A stretch of 6,846 nucleotides of DNA from Bacteroidales bacterium UBA1216 (GTDB taxonomy: Bacteria > Bacteroidota > Bacteroidia > Bacteroidales > Paludibacteraceae), in assembly GCA_002309255.1 (NCBI GenBank), contig DBXI01000050.1, positions 56,412 to 63,257 on the forward strand, given 5' to 3'. The notes beneath the pieces are model-generated. The model was not told the DNA's origin. It did no database searches and saw nothing but the letters and a program-made list of their open reading frames with translations. Below, piece after piece: positions 1 through 6,302 of this stretch. The position numbers and the translations under genes were made by a program. Position 1 is the first letter of the stretch. Each line of letters begins with the position of its first letter.

Positions 1-63
1 CTCGTCGGTTTATCCTTCTTAGGCTTATCTGCCTTTGTGGGTTTCTCTCTCGTCGGTTTATCC
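1..63 (-). repeat. Imperfect 48-bp repeat coding for a Lys/Pro linker
   Basis: The 15-mer ctcgtcggtttatcc occurs at 1-15 and again at 49-63, with a similar GGCTKATCTGCCTT stretch after each copy. On the minus strand it codes for the repeated KAD...KxDKPT motifs in the glucosaminidase linker. The array probably continues past the left edge. Such linkers can vary in length by slippage or recombination, which is inference here. Confidence 0.65.
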
Positions 64-653
64 GTCTTGGTCGGCTGATCTGCCTTGGCTGGCGGCGCTG
101 TCTGCTCAGGCTTGTCGTGCTTAGCCGGCTTTCCGGATTTGCTTAACTTGTCCAGCTCGTAGGTCTCAATGATCTGTATGAGCTTCTGCGGGTACTTGGG
201 ATCGGTGGCGTAGCCGCACTCCTTCAGCCCCTTTGCCCACGATTTGTAGTCCGTCACCTTGTAGCTGAACAGCGACTCATAACGCTTGCGCTTGAGGAAC
301 AACGAGTGGTCACGAAACGAATCCTCGGCACGCGTATAACGGCGGAAGCACTCGTCGCGCTGATCGTCATCCTTGCGGAAGGTGCCACCCTGCCAATCGC
401 TGTGACACTTGATGCCGAAGTGGTTGTTAGCCAAGGTAGCCAGGTCGCTCTGACCCGCGCCGGACTCCAGCAAGCCCTGCGCCAACGTGATTGAGGCTGG
501 GATTCCGTATTTGGCCTGCTGATCCAACGCAGTTGCTTTCCATCGCTCGATGTAGGCAAGGTAAGCCGAACTGCGAACCTCTGCACATTCAGCACTGCAC
601 AAAATGACGAACAAAAACGCCCAAACTGACAAATAAATCTTGTATCTTGACAT
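1..653 (-). CDS. Exported glucosaminidase (GH73), C-terminus cut by window edge
   Basis: Peptidoglycan hydrolase, expected to cleave the N-acetylglucosaminyl bond of the glycan strand in the periplasm or at the surface. The ATG at 653 opens a frame of 217 codons that stays open to the window edge. Residues 1 to about 24 form a signal peptide (MSRYK, a hydrophobic core, probable cleavage near AECA). Residues 30-168 are the catalytic domain: GIPASITLAQGLLESGAG (50-67) holds the likely catalytic Glu63, followed by NNHFGIKCH (76-84), a DDD-R-ECF stretch (95-103), DHSLFLKRKRY (115-125) and WAKGLKECGYATDPKY (139-154), all typical of Bacteroidales glucosaminidases. From about residue 170 the protein is a Lys/Pro/Asp-rich linker with repeated KAD and DKPT motifs; relatives often carry a LysM domain after such a linker, but none is visible here. 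The gene is divergent from the lipoprotein gene at 753. The family call is confident; the bond specificity is family knowledge. Confidence 0.9.
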   Translation of the reverse strand, partial: MSRYKIYLSVWAFLFVILCSAECAEVRSSAYLAYIERWKATALDQQAKYGIPASITLAQGLLESGAGQSDLATLANNHFGIKCHSDWQGGTFRKDDDQRDECFRRYTRAEDSFRDHSLFLKRKRYESLFSYKVTDYKSWAKGLKECGYATDPKYPQKLIQIIETYELDKLSKSGKPAKHDKPEQTAPPAKADQPTKTDKPTREKPTKADKPKKDKPT

Positions 654-673
654 AATATTTGCACTTTCGCCTA

Positions 674-705
674 CAAAGTTACAAAATAATTTGCAAATTT
701 GCAAA
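674..705 (-). promoter_or_regulatory. Bacteroidota promoter of the glucosaminidase gene
   Basis: On the minus strand TTTG (705-702), a 20-nt spacer and TAACTTTG (681-674) match the TTTG / TAnnTTTG promoter form. Transcription would begin near 667, giving a leader of only about 14 nt before the ATG at 653. The site overlaps the opposing promoter. Confidence 0.7.
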
Positions 706-706
706 T
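689..706. promoter_or_regulatory. 18-bp perfect palindrome between divergent promoters, possible operator
   Basis: ATTTGCAAATTTGCAAAT equals its own reverse complement. It contains the -33 TTTG of the plus-strand promoter (690-693) and the -33 TTTG of the minus-strand promoter (702-705) in symmetric positions. A dimeric regulator bound here would cover both promoters; that role is inferred from symmetry and location. The AT-rich composition means it could also just be two facing TTTG boxes. Confidence 0.5.
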
Positions 707-721
707 ATTTTTGTATTTTTG
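690..721 (+). promoter_or_regulatory. Bacteroidota promoter of the lipoprotein-methyltransferase operon
   Basis: TTTG at 690-693, a 20-nt spacer and TATTTTTG at 714-721 fit the TTTG / TAnnTTTG form. The expected transcription start is near 728, about 25 nt before the ATG at 753. It interleaves with the minus-strand promoter, so the two polymerases would probably compete. Confidence 0.65.
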
Positions 722-752
722 TTGCAGTTTTTGATAATAAATTTTCAAAGAT

Positions 753-1223
753 ATGAGAAAAGCATTATTTTTAGTCCTTTCAGTGCTCCTGTTTTGCGCT
801 TGTCAAGGACCACAAGGTATCCCTGGTCCGCAAGGTCCTGCCGGAGCAGATGGTGTAGGTGTCAATTGGAAGATCGCTGACTTGAATGTTACGCAGTGGG
901 ACTACTCGAACTATGCGGACAACAACTACTTCTACGCTAAATTCAGTGTCCCCGCCCTTACGAGCTACGTGTTCAGCGACGGAAATGTGAACGGCTATAT
1001 CCTCCTCCAGGAGAACGGTGAGACGATCCAGCACTCGTTGCCGTATGTGCTGCCGATCTATGAGAAGGGGACAGATCAGACCTTCTTCTTCACGCGCACG
1101 GTGGATTTCGTGTACGGAGTAGGATGGGTGCAGATCGAGTTGCGTGAGTCGGATTTCGATTATGAACTCAACACCTCGTATGTGCCTGATCCGATGAATT
1201 TCCGCATCGTCATGACCTACTAA
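753..1223 (+). CDS. Small lipoprotein with collagen-like Gly-X-Y segment
   Basis: A 156-residue protein with an N-terminal lipoprotein signal: MRK, a hydrophobic core (residues 4-14) and a probable lipid-carrying Cys17 (FCAC, Ala at -1). Right after it come about six Gly-X-Y triplets (G19 to G34, GPQGIPGPQGPAGADG), a collagen-like spacer often seen behind the lipidation site of small Bacteroidales lipoproteins. Residues 37-156 form one compact, aromatic-rich and probably beta-rich domain, with many Tyr/Phe/Trp and no Cys. I do not recognise its family. With a usual sorting signal it would sit in the outer membrane, the spacer holding the domain away from it. It is the first gene of a probable operon; the methyltransferase follows after 3 bp. 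The ATG is chosen because the signal peptide starts there. Function unknown. Confidence 0.85.
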   Translation: MRKALFLVLSVLLFCACQGPQGIPGPQGPAGADGVGVNWKIADLNVTQWDYSNYADNNYFYAKFSVPALTSYVFSDGNVNGYILLQENGETIQHSLPYVLPIYEKGTDQTFFFTRTVDFVYGVGWVQIELRESDFDYELNTSYVPDPMNFRIVMTY

Positions 1224-1226
1224 GCT

Positions 1227-2459
1227 GTGTTGCAGCAGTTTGTCAGCGAACACAGAAATGCTGATGTAGCACAACTCGCGCTGCAGCGAAAACGCTATCC
1301 GATGCTCTCGGATAGCGATTTCCGTTTTTGTCTGCAGCAGATAGAGGGCTATCAGCGCACTCGTGACAAACTGCCGCTTTTTGCCACCATCGATGGCTGG
1401 CTTTATCCGCCTCGTCTCAATCTCGAGCAGTGCAGCAGCGAACGCACCGCACGCTACAAAGCCGAGCTACTCTCTGCTATGAAATGTCAATTGTCAATTG
1501 TCAATTGTCAATTGATCGACGCCACCGGTGGCTATGGCGTTGATACGTTCTTCATGAGCGCCGAGGCTATAGAGACGCACTACTTCGAGCAGAACACCGA
1601 CCTGGCGGCCATCGCCGAGCATAATTTCCGCCTTGCCGGCAAGAACATCGTCTGTCACCCCGTTCCCTTCAGTCTTTCCTCTTTGAGCGAAGCGGTCTCT
1701 CTTCTCTACCTCGATCCTGCGCGCCGCAACGAGCATGGCGGCAAGGTGTTCCGACTGGAGGACTGTACGCCCAATGTGATCGACATCGTCCGTCATGTGC
1801 AGCTGCACTGTCCGAACATCCGCATCCTGCTTAAGCTCTCGCCCATGCTCGATTTCCATCAGGCCATTGCCCAACTCGGCGGTGCATGGGATGTACATAT
1901 CGTCAGCCTCAACAACGAGGTCAAGGAGCTCCTGCTACTCTCCGGCGGCACCGGTCTGATCCACGCCGTTGCACTCACACATGACGCAACCCAAACCCTC
2001 TCCTTCACCCTTGAAGAAGAAGCCTCCGCCCAACCGCAATATTTGACAAATGTCAATTGTCTATTATCAAATGTCAATTATATCTACGAGCCTGACGCCG
2101 CCATCCTCAAGGCCGGTGCGTTCCGCTTGATCAGTGCACGTTATGGTCTGCAGAAAGCCGACCCGAACACCCACCTCTATTTCCCCTCACCCGCTAACCC
2201 CCTCATCCCCTCATCCACTAACCCCCTCATCCCCGGCCGCCTGTGGCAGATCATCGGTATCTATGCGCGCGCGAAAGATTTGCAGCGTGCGCTCGCATGC
2301 GCGGGCGTGAGTGCCGCCAACATCCTTACGCGTAACTATGTCCTCTCGCCCGACGCACTACACAAAAACCTCCGCCTCAAGGACGGAGGTGATCAGTATA
2401 TCATCGGCTGCAGGATTGCGGACAAACCACTCCTCTTGCACTGCCAACGCCTCAACTAA
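1227..2459 (+). CDS. THUMP-like-domain class I SAM-dependent methyltransferase
   Basis: Probable RNA or nucleic-acid methyltransferase of 410 residues, of the type common in Bacteroidales and annotated with a THUMP-like domain. The N-terminal part (1-80) has the family pattern EHRNADVAQLALQRKRYP, an FxLQQIxGxQ helix, P-L-FATIDGWLYPP and LEQCSSERTARYKAEL. The Rossmann core begins with the SAM-binding strand LIDATGGYGVD (96-106); YLDPARR (161-167) is the acidic/Pro active-site region, followed by DCTPNV (179-184) and LKLSPMLD (202-209). The C-terminal part (about 300-405) matches the THUMP-like region in position. The GTG at 1227 is chosen because TAA at 1221-1223 blocks this frame upstream and the family's N-terminal pattern starts at once; TTG at 1230 is the only close alternative. 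It lies 3 bp after the lipoprotein gene and lacks its own visible promoter. Three low-complexity repeats interrupt it (residues 87-96, about 273-285, 321-336). The target is unknown. Confidence 0.85.
   Translation: MLQQFVSEHRNADVAQLALQRKRYPMLSDSDFRFCLQQIEGYQRTRDKLPLFATIDGWLYPPRLNLEQCSSERTARYKAELLSAMKCQLSIVNCQLIDATGGYGVDTFFMSAEAIETHYFEQNTDLAAIAEHNFRLAGKNIVCHPVPFSLSSLSEAVSLLYLDPARRNEHGGKVFRLEDCTPNVIDIVRHVQLHCPNIRILLKLSPMLDFHQAIAQLGGAWDVHIVSLNNEVKELLLLSGGTGLIHAVALTHDATQTLSFTLEEEASAQPQYLTNVNCLLSNVNYIYEPDAAILKAGAFRLISARYGLQKADPNTHLYFPSPANPLIPSSTNPLIPGRLWQIIGIYARAKDLQRALACAGVSAANILTRNYVLSPDALHKNLRLKDGGDQYIIGCRIADKPLLLHCQRLN
1485..1514 (+). repeat. Heptamer array, four TGTCAAT units plus TG
   Basis: Four exact copies of TGTCAAT (1485-1512) followed by TG give four CAATTG palindromes spaced 7 bp apart. 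The array codes for CQLSIVNCQL (residues 87-96) just before the SAM-binding motif. Since 7 is not a multiple of 3, each added or lost unit would shift the reading frame. Confidence 0.95.
2044..2078 (+). repeat. Degenerate second heptamer array in the same gene
   Basis: Five 7-bp units in register: TGACAAA, TGTCAAT, TGTCTAT, TATCAAA, TGTCAAT. Two are exact copies of the unit at 1485-1512 and the others differ at two positions each. The array codes for TNVNCLLSNVN within the methyltransferase, in the same orientation as the first. It looks like an older, decayed copy of the same repeat type. Confidence 0.75.
2187..2234 (+). repeat. Two 24-bp tandem units coding a Pro-rich insert
   Basis: Units 2187-2210 and 2211-2234 match at 22 of 24 positions and share the 17-mer ctaaccccctcatcccc. 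They code in frame for SPANPLIP and SSTNPLIP (residues 321-336), a probable surface loop of the methyltransferase. The C-rich strand bias stands out from the rest of the gene. Confidence 0.9.
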
Positions 2460-2482
2460 ACATTTTTGGGAACATTTTGGGG
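2459..2482 (+). repeat. Two 12-bp tandem units in the convergent gap
   Basis: AACATTTTTGGG (2459-2470) is followed directly by AACATTTTGGGG (2471-2482), differing at one position. The first unit uses the last base of the methyltransferase stop codon. The 44-bp gap between this stop and that of prfC shows no convincing hairpin terminator on either strand. Confidence 0.7.
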
Positions 2483-2503
2483 CTTTTTTGACGCACCCTT
2501 GAC

Positions 2504-4117
2504 CTAAAACTCTGACGTGAAGTGGAACTTGATATGTTTGTAGTCCTGCTGCGCCATTTGTAGCACATACGCGCTATCGGCCATGAACACATCTCTTCCG
2601 TCCTTGTCAAACGCCATGTACTGCGGCTTGCGTTTCTTAAACATCTCCAACTCCGCCTCGTCTTCGCTCTCCAGCCAGCATGCTTTGTACATCTGCAACG
2701 ATTCCCAGCGGCACTTGGCCTGATACTCATGCTCCAGGCGGTACTGGATAACCTCGAACTGCAGTTGGCCGACCGTTCCTATGATCTTCCGTCCGTTGAG
2801 CTGGCTGACGAATAATTGCGCCACGCCCTCATCCATTAGCTGGCTGATGCCTTTGTCCAGCTGCTTCTGCTTCATCGGGTCAGCGTTCTCAATGTACTTG
2901 AACATCTCCGGTGAGAAACTTGGCAGACCCTTGAAGTGCAGTTGCTCGCCCGAGGTCAGTGTGTCGCCTATCTTGAAGTTGCCAGTGTCCGGCAGTCCGA
3001 TTATATCACCGGCAAACGCCTCGTCAACCGTCTCTTTCTTCTGCGCCATGAAGCACGTGGGCGAACTGAATCGCATTTGTTGCCCTTTGCGCACGTGTGT
3101 ATAATAGGTATTACGTTCGAACTTGCCGGAGCATATCTTGAAGAACGCGATGCACGAGCGGTGGTTCGGATCCATGTTCGCGTGTATCTTGAAGCAGAAC
3201 CCCGTGAACTTGTCCTCCATAGGTGTTACCTCGCGCTCCTCGGCAGCTACAGGCCGCGGCGAAGGAGCGATATGTACGAAGCACTCCAGTAGTTCTTTTA
3301 CGCCAAAGGTGTTCAGCGCTGAACCGAAGAACACCGGCGCCAGATCGCCTGTCAGATAGGTGTCCTTGTTGAACGGGTCGTACACGCCCTCGATCATCTC
3401 CAGATCTTCGCATAGCTTGGCAGCATCACTCTCACCCACCAGACGCCCTATCTCAGGGTCGGTCACATCGGCGAACTGTATGGATTCGGTCACATGCGTC
3501 TTGTCGGGCTGATACAGGTCGAGCGTCTGCTGGAAAATGTTGTACACGCCCTTGAACCGTTGTCCGCTGTTGATCGGCCAGCTCAGAGGACGCACCTTGA
3601 TACCCAGTTCGCTCTCAACCTCGTCAAGCAGATCGAACGGGTCCTTGCCCTCGCGGTCCATCTTGTTGATGAATACCATGACGGGTGTCTTGCGCATGCG
3701 GCAAACCTGCATCAACCGGCGAGTCTGCGTCTCCACACCCTTGGCGGCGTCAATCACGATAATCACGCTGTCAACGGCGGTCAGCGTGCGGAACGTGTCT
3801 TCCGCAAAATCCTGGTGACCCGGAGTGTCCAATATATTGATGTGATACGTCGTACCCGCCTCGTTGCGATAGGATGGGGTATAATCAAATCCCATCACCG
3901 AGGTAGCAACGCTTATGCCACGCTGCTTCTCGATCTCCATCCAGTCGGAGGTAGCGGTCTTGCGGATCTTGTTGCTCTTCACGGCACCTGCTACATGGAT
4001 TGCACCACCGTATAGCAGCAATTTCTCGGTCAGGGTCGTCTTACCCGCATCAGGGTGCGAAATGATCGCAAACGTGCGACGACGAAGAATCTCTTGTTGG
4101 TCGGATGTAGATAGCAT
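2504..4117 (-). CDS. prfC: Peptide chain release factor 3 (RF3)
   Basis: Cytoplasmic translational GTPase that removes RF1 or RF2 from the ribosome after peptide release. The GTPase motifs are intact: P-loop SHPDAGKTT (20-28), switch I region [13 protein letters not shown] (63-75), DTPGHQDF (97-104) and NKMD (151-154). The C-terminal half contains [17 protein letters not shown] and [19 protein letters not shown], which separate RF3 from EF-G. The length, 537 residues, is close to the family norm of about 525-530; a short insert near residues 80-90 ([11 protein letters not shown]) explains part of the difference. The ATG at 4117 is chosen because the conserved region starts about ten residues later and the promoter lies just upstream. 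The same frame is open back to an ATG at 4285, but that would include the promoter and an unrelated AT-rich leader. Convergent with the methyltransferase and divergent from the gene at 4350. Confidence 0.97.
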   Translation of the reverse strand: MLSTSDQQEILRRRTFAIISHPDAGKTTLTEKLLLYGGAIHVAGAVKSNKIRKTATSDWMEIEKQRGISVATSVMGFDYTPSYRNEAGTTYHINILDTPGHQDFAEDTFRTLTAVDSVIIVIDAAKGVETQTRRLMQVCRMRKTPVMVFINKMDREGKDPFDLLDEVESELGIKVRPLSWPINSGQRFKGVYNIFQQTLDLYQPDKTHVTESIQFADVTDPEIGRLVGESDAAKLCEDLEMIEGVYDPFNKDTYLTGDLAPVFFGSALNTFGVKELLECFVHIAPSPRPVAAEEREVTPMEDKFTGFCFKIHANMDPNHRSCIAFFKICSGKFERNTYYTHVRKGQQMRFSSPTCFMAQKKETVDEAFAGDIIGLPDTGNFKIGDTLTSGEQLHFKGLPSFSPEMFKYIENADPMKQKQLDKGISQLMDEGVAQLFVSQLNGRKIIGTVGQLQFEVIQYRLEHEYQAKCRWESLQMYKACWLESEDEAELEMFKKRKPQYMAFDKDGRDVFMADSAYVLQMAQQDYKHIKFHFTSEF

Positions 4118-4165
4118 ATTCTGTAAAAGTGCTAAATTTAGTGTGTGTGAATCGTTATTTTTCCG

Positions 4166-4197
4166 CAAAGTTAGTAAAAAATAAAGATTTTTGCAAA
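4166..4197 (-). promoter_or_regulatory. Bacteroidota promoter of prfC
   Basis: On the minus strand TTTG (4197-4194), a 20-nt spacer and TAACTTTG (4173-4166). Transcription should begin near 4159, about 42 nt before the ATG at 4117. The -7 box is identical to that of the glucosaminidase gene. Confidence 0.7.
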
Positions 4198-4212
4198 AAA
4201 AATCGCTAAATA

Positions 4213-4244
4213 CTTGCATATTCGGAAAAAAGTTTGTAACTTTG
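4213..4244 (+). promoter_or_regulatory. Bacteroidota promoter of the repeat-containing exported protein
   Basis: CTTG at 4213-4216, a 20-nt spacer and TAACTTTG at 4237-4244. The expected start is near 4251, leaving a leader of about 99 nt, much longer than that of the lipoprotein operon. A weak hairpin is possible at 4265-4285 (ATGC-TGA-GCAT core, flanked by GTG/CAC). Confidence 0.7.
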
Positions 4245-4317
4245 TAAACGTTATGTGCGGATTTGTGATGCTGAGCATTAATCACCCGCCAAACACGACG
4301 TTCGAAACAATGTTTAA

Positions 4318-4342
4318 CCTAATTTATAATTAACTTTAAATC
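4318..4342 (+). promoter_or_regulatory. AT-rich leader element, copy 1
   Basis: CCTAATTTAT, then AAT, then TAACTTTAAATC, ending 7 nt before the ATG at 4350. Almost the same element precedes the gene at 6413, without the AAT. It sits where a ribosome binding site would be. Bacteroidota often start translation on unstructured AT-rich leaders rather than Shine-Dalgarno pairing, so a role in translation is plausible but inferred. Confidence 0.5.
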
Positions 4343-4349
4343 TCATTTT

Positions 4350-6179
4350 ATGAAGAAATTTTTCTCAATTGTAATGGCATTGATGCTGGGCTTCAGTTTT
4401 GCTAATGCTGAGGCAACCCGTATCTATTGCAAGGCAACCCAAGGCTGGTGGACCGATGGCGGTGCAGCCGTAGGCATCTACACCTGGGACGACGGCGGAA
4501 CAGCAAAGGCCGCATGGCCGGGCGAGCGCATGGCTCCTGTAGAAGGTGAGGAAGGCGTTTGGTACGTTGACCTTGACTTGTCTGTGTACAAGATGTGTAT
4601 CTTTACCCGTGTTAATGCTTCGGGAGCTATTGCAGACTGGGGCGCAAAGACTGCTGATTTAACTATCCCTACAGATGGGAAGAATCTCTACACTATTACT
4701 TCTACCTCTGCCGTTTGGGGTGATCCGGGTGCTGCCGGTGAATGGTCAACGCACGGAGGCGAGGAAGCTGAATACCTGCTCTTAGGTAGTGCTCCTTCTA
4801 TGGGTGCTTGGCAAGGTGACGGTGCTGCTAAGTTTGTTAATGGCTTAGCGGAAGTAACCGTACCTGCAGGTGACTGCGAGTTCAAGGTTGTTCCCTCCGA
4901 TTGGAACTGGGACAATGCTCTCGGATATGCAGCAGTTGACGCTGGGTGCTCGTCCGAAGGTATCTCCGAGGGTGACAACGGCAATATCAAGATTACCCTG
5001 AGTGAGGCAGGCACTTTACGTGTTGAACTCAAGGACGGTAAGCTCTGCGTAACATTTAGCGCCGGTGCTGGTGAAAACCCGCAACCCACTGATAAGGAGT
5101 ATCTTTTGTTCGGTAGCGCACCGTCTATGGGTGCTTGGCAAGGTGACGGTGCTGCTAAGTTTGTTAATGGCGTAGCGGAAGTAACCGTACCTGCAGGTGA
5201 CTGCGAGTTCAAGGTTGTTCCCTCTGATTGGAACTGGGACAATGCTCTCGGATTTGCAGCAGTTGACGCTGGGTGCTCGTCCGAAGGTATCTCCGAGGGT
5301 GACAACGGCAATGTCAAGATTACCCTGAGTGAAGAAGGAACACTGCGTGTTGAAATCAAGGACGGCAAGCTCTGCGTAACATTTAGCGCCGGTGCTGGTG
5401 AAAACCCGCAACCCACTGATAAGGATTACTACCTCATCGGTAGCGCAGAAGCTATAGGTGGCACTTCGTGGGACGGAACGAAAGCTGTCAAACTGGTGGA
5501 CGGCGTAGCTGAAGTAACAATCCCCGCAGGTGAGTGCCAGTTCAAGGTTGTGCCTGCTGAAGGTGCTAACTGGGATTGGAATCATGCCCTCGGTGCAGCT
5601 GACGTTAATGCCGAATGCTCATCCGATGGCATCAAGTCCGGTGACAACGGTAACGTGAAGATCGAGATGGCTGCCGAAGGAAAGCTCCGCGTTGAGATCA
5701 AGAACGGCAAGCTATGCGTAACAGGTAACTTTGTGGCAGGTAGCGAACCCGAACTGACAAACGGATACTATTTGATTGGTCTCACAGGTTGGGATTTGTC
5801 GGCAATCAATCCTGTGCATAAGTTCGCTGCCAGTGAGGAGGTTGAAGGTGAGTTCGTGCTCACTGTAACCCTCGCTGAGGGTAACACCATCAAGGTCGTT
5901 GAGGTCGAAAACGATATTATCAAGGCTTGGTTCCCTGAAGGTATGGGCACCGAGTACACCGTTGACGCTGATCACATTGGAGAGAGAAAGATATTCTTCC
6001 GCCCGGCAGGTAATCCTGAATGGGCAAATTTCGGCGGATTCATCTTTATCTCTGAAGAACAGACAGCCCTTGACAACACCAGCGCTGACGTGAAGGCTGT
6101 TAAGTTTATCCTGAATGGTCAACTGTTTATCCGTGCCAATGGTAGTGTGTTTGACGTAATGGGACAAAGCGTTCGCTAA
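4350..6179 (+). CDS. Exported multidomain carbohydrate-binding-like protein with tandem repeats
   Basis: A 609-residue secreted protein with no catalytic domain that I can see. Signal peptide 1-20 (MKKFF, hydrophobic core, ANA before Glu21). Residues 24 to about 130 resemble a CBM26-type starch-binding module: IYCKATQGWW, VGIYTWDD, AAWPGERM, KMCIFTRVNAS and DLTIP. Residues 141-249, 250-358 and 359-471 are three homologous modules, each starting YLLxGS or YYLIGS and containing AEVT(V/I)PAG-C-FKVVP, a Trp-rich W-W-N/D-A/H-AL stretch, SGDNGN or EGDNGN, and GKLCVT. Residues 472-571 are a related module (YYLIG at 473, IKVVEVENDIIKAWFPEGMG, FRPAGNPEWANFGGFIFI). The modules resemble SusE/SusF-type glucan-binding repeats in layout. 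The last 38 residues (572-609) end KAVKFILNGQLFIRANGS...VFDVMGQ, similar to the tail of type IX sorting domains. Probably a cell-surface or secreted glucan-binding protein; the ligand is inference. Own promoter and terminator. Confidence 0.85.
   Translation: MKKFFSIVMALMLGFSFANAEATRIYCKATQGWWTDGGAAVGIYTWDDGGTAKAAWPGERMAPVEGEEGVWYVDLDLSVYKMCIFTRVNASGAIADWGAKTADLTIPTDGKNLYTITSTSAVWGDPGAAGEWSTHGGEEAEYLLLGSAPSMGAWQGDGAAKFVNGLAEVTVPAGDCEFKVVPSDWNWDNALGYAAVDAGCSSEGISEGDNGNIKITLSEAGTLRVELKDGKLCVTFSAGAGENPQPTDKEYLLFGSAPSMGAWQGDGAAKFVNGVAEVTVPAGDCEFKVVPSDWNWDNALGFAAVDAGCSSEGISEGDNGNVKITLSEEGTLRVEIKDGKLCVTFSAGAGENPQPTDKDYYLIGSAEAIGGTSWDGTKAVKLVDGVAEVTIPAGECQFKVVPAEGANWDWNHALGAADVNAECSSDGIKSGDNGNVKIEMAAEGKLRVEIKNGKLCVTGNFVAGSEPELTNGYYLIGLTGWDLSAINPVHKFAASEEVEGEFVLTVTLAEGNTIKVVEVENDIIKAWFPEGMGTEYTVDADHIGERKIFFRPAGNPEWANFGGFIFISEEQTALDNTSADVKAVKFILNGQLFIRANGSVFDVMGQSVR
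4770..5423 (+). repeat. Tandem pair of 327-bp repeats, about 94% identical
   Basis: Copy 1 (4770-5096) and copy 2 (5097-5423) each code for 109 residues. By hand count they differ at 21 of 327 bases and 6 of 109 residues. The differences are clustered: 9 fall in the first 27 bases and most of the rest between GAG and GGT near each copy's end. The final stretch, including the GENPQPTDK linker, is identical. A third, diverged copy follows at 5424-5762. Confidence 0.95.
5424..5762 (+). repeat. Third, diverged copy of the repeat module
   Basis: Codes for residues 359-471, four longer than copies 1 and 2. It keeps the three Cys, the Trp-rich stretch and GDNGNVKI, but most other positions have changed, and the linker is replaced by GNFVAGSEPELTN. 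It marks the older duplication. Confidence 0.8.
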
Positions 6180-6202
6180 CCATCGAACAACATGTATAAA
6201 TC

Positions 6203-6237
6203 GAACCCCGAGAGTTTTTTGTGAACTTTCGGGGTTC
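6203..6237 (+). terminator. Strong intrinsic terminator after the repeat protein gene
   Basis: GAACCCCGA (6203-6211) pairs with TCGGGGTTC (6229-6237). The stem extends inward to about 15 bp with two G-T wobbles, closing a loop at 6218-6222, and T-rich sequence follows (ATTTTGC, then GTTTTT). It starts 24 bp after the stop codon at 6177-6179, so the next gene is transcribed separately. Confidence 0.85.
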
Positions 6238-6302
6238 ATTTTGCTCGTTTTTACCCATTTTGACGAAAAAATGCAGTTTTTTGAAAAAAAATTACACTAA
6301 TT

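Noticed and set aside
254..664. 136-codon minus-strand frame overlapping the glucosaminidase
   Set aside because: It is the wrong frame: Ser/Arg/Thr-rich and without a recognisable domain, while the frame starting at 653 gives a full GH73 domain with its catalytic motif.
1485..1514. CRISPR-like or insertion-sequence end made of repeated CAATTG
   Set aside because: The units are 7 bp and contiguous with no spacers, and there is no transposase, inverted terminal repeat or target duplication around them.
2460..2503. Possible bidirectional terminator between the methyltransferase and prfC
   Set aside because: Only a weak GGG/CCC pairing with the T-run inside the loop can be drawn; no stable stem followed by a T-run exists on either strand.
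4118..4285. Upstream N-terminal extension of prfC to an ATG at 4285
   Set aside because: The extension would cover the prfC promoter, is rich in Phe/Asn/Lys from AT-rich DNA, and precedes the conserved RF3 start.
4253..4333. 26-codon open frame in the leader of the gene at 4350
   Set aside because: Its ATG is only 2-3 nt from the predicted transcription start, and nothing in its sequence suggests a leader peptide such as a run of one amino acid.
4688..5416. 242-codon minus-strand frame opposite the tandem repeats
   Set aside because: It is the antisense of the repeats and repeats itself only because they do; it is Ser/Pro/Leu-rich with no signal peptide or domain.
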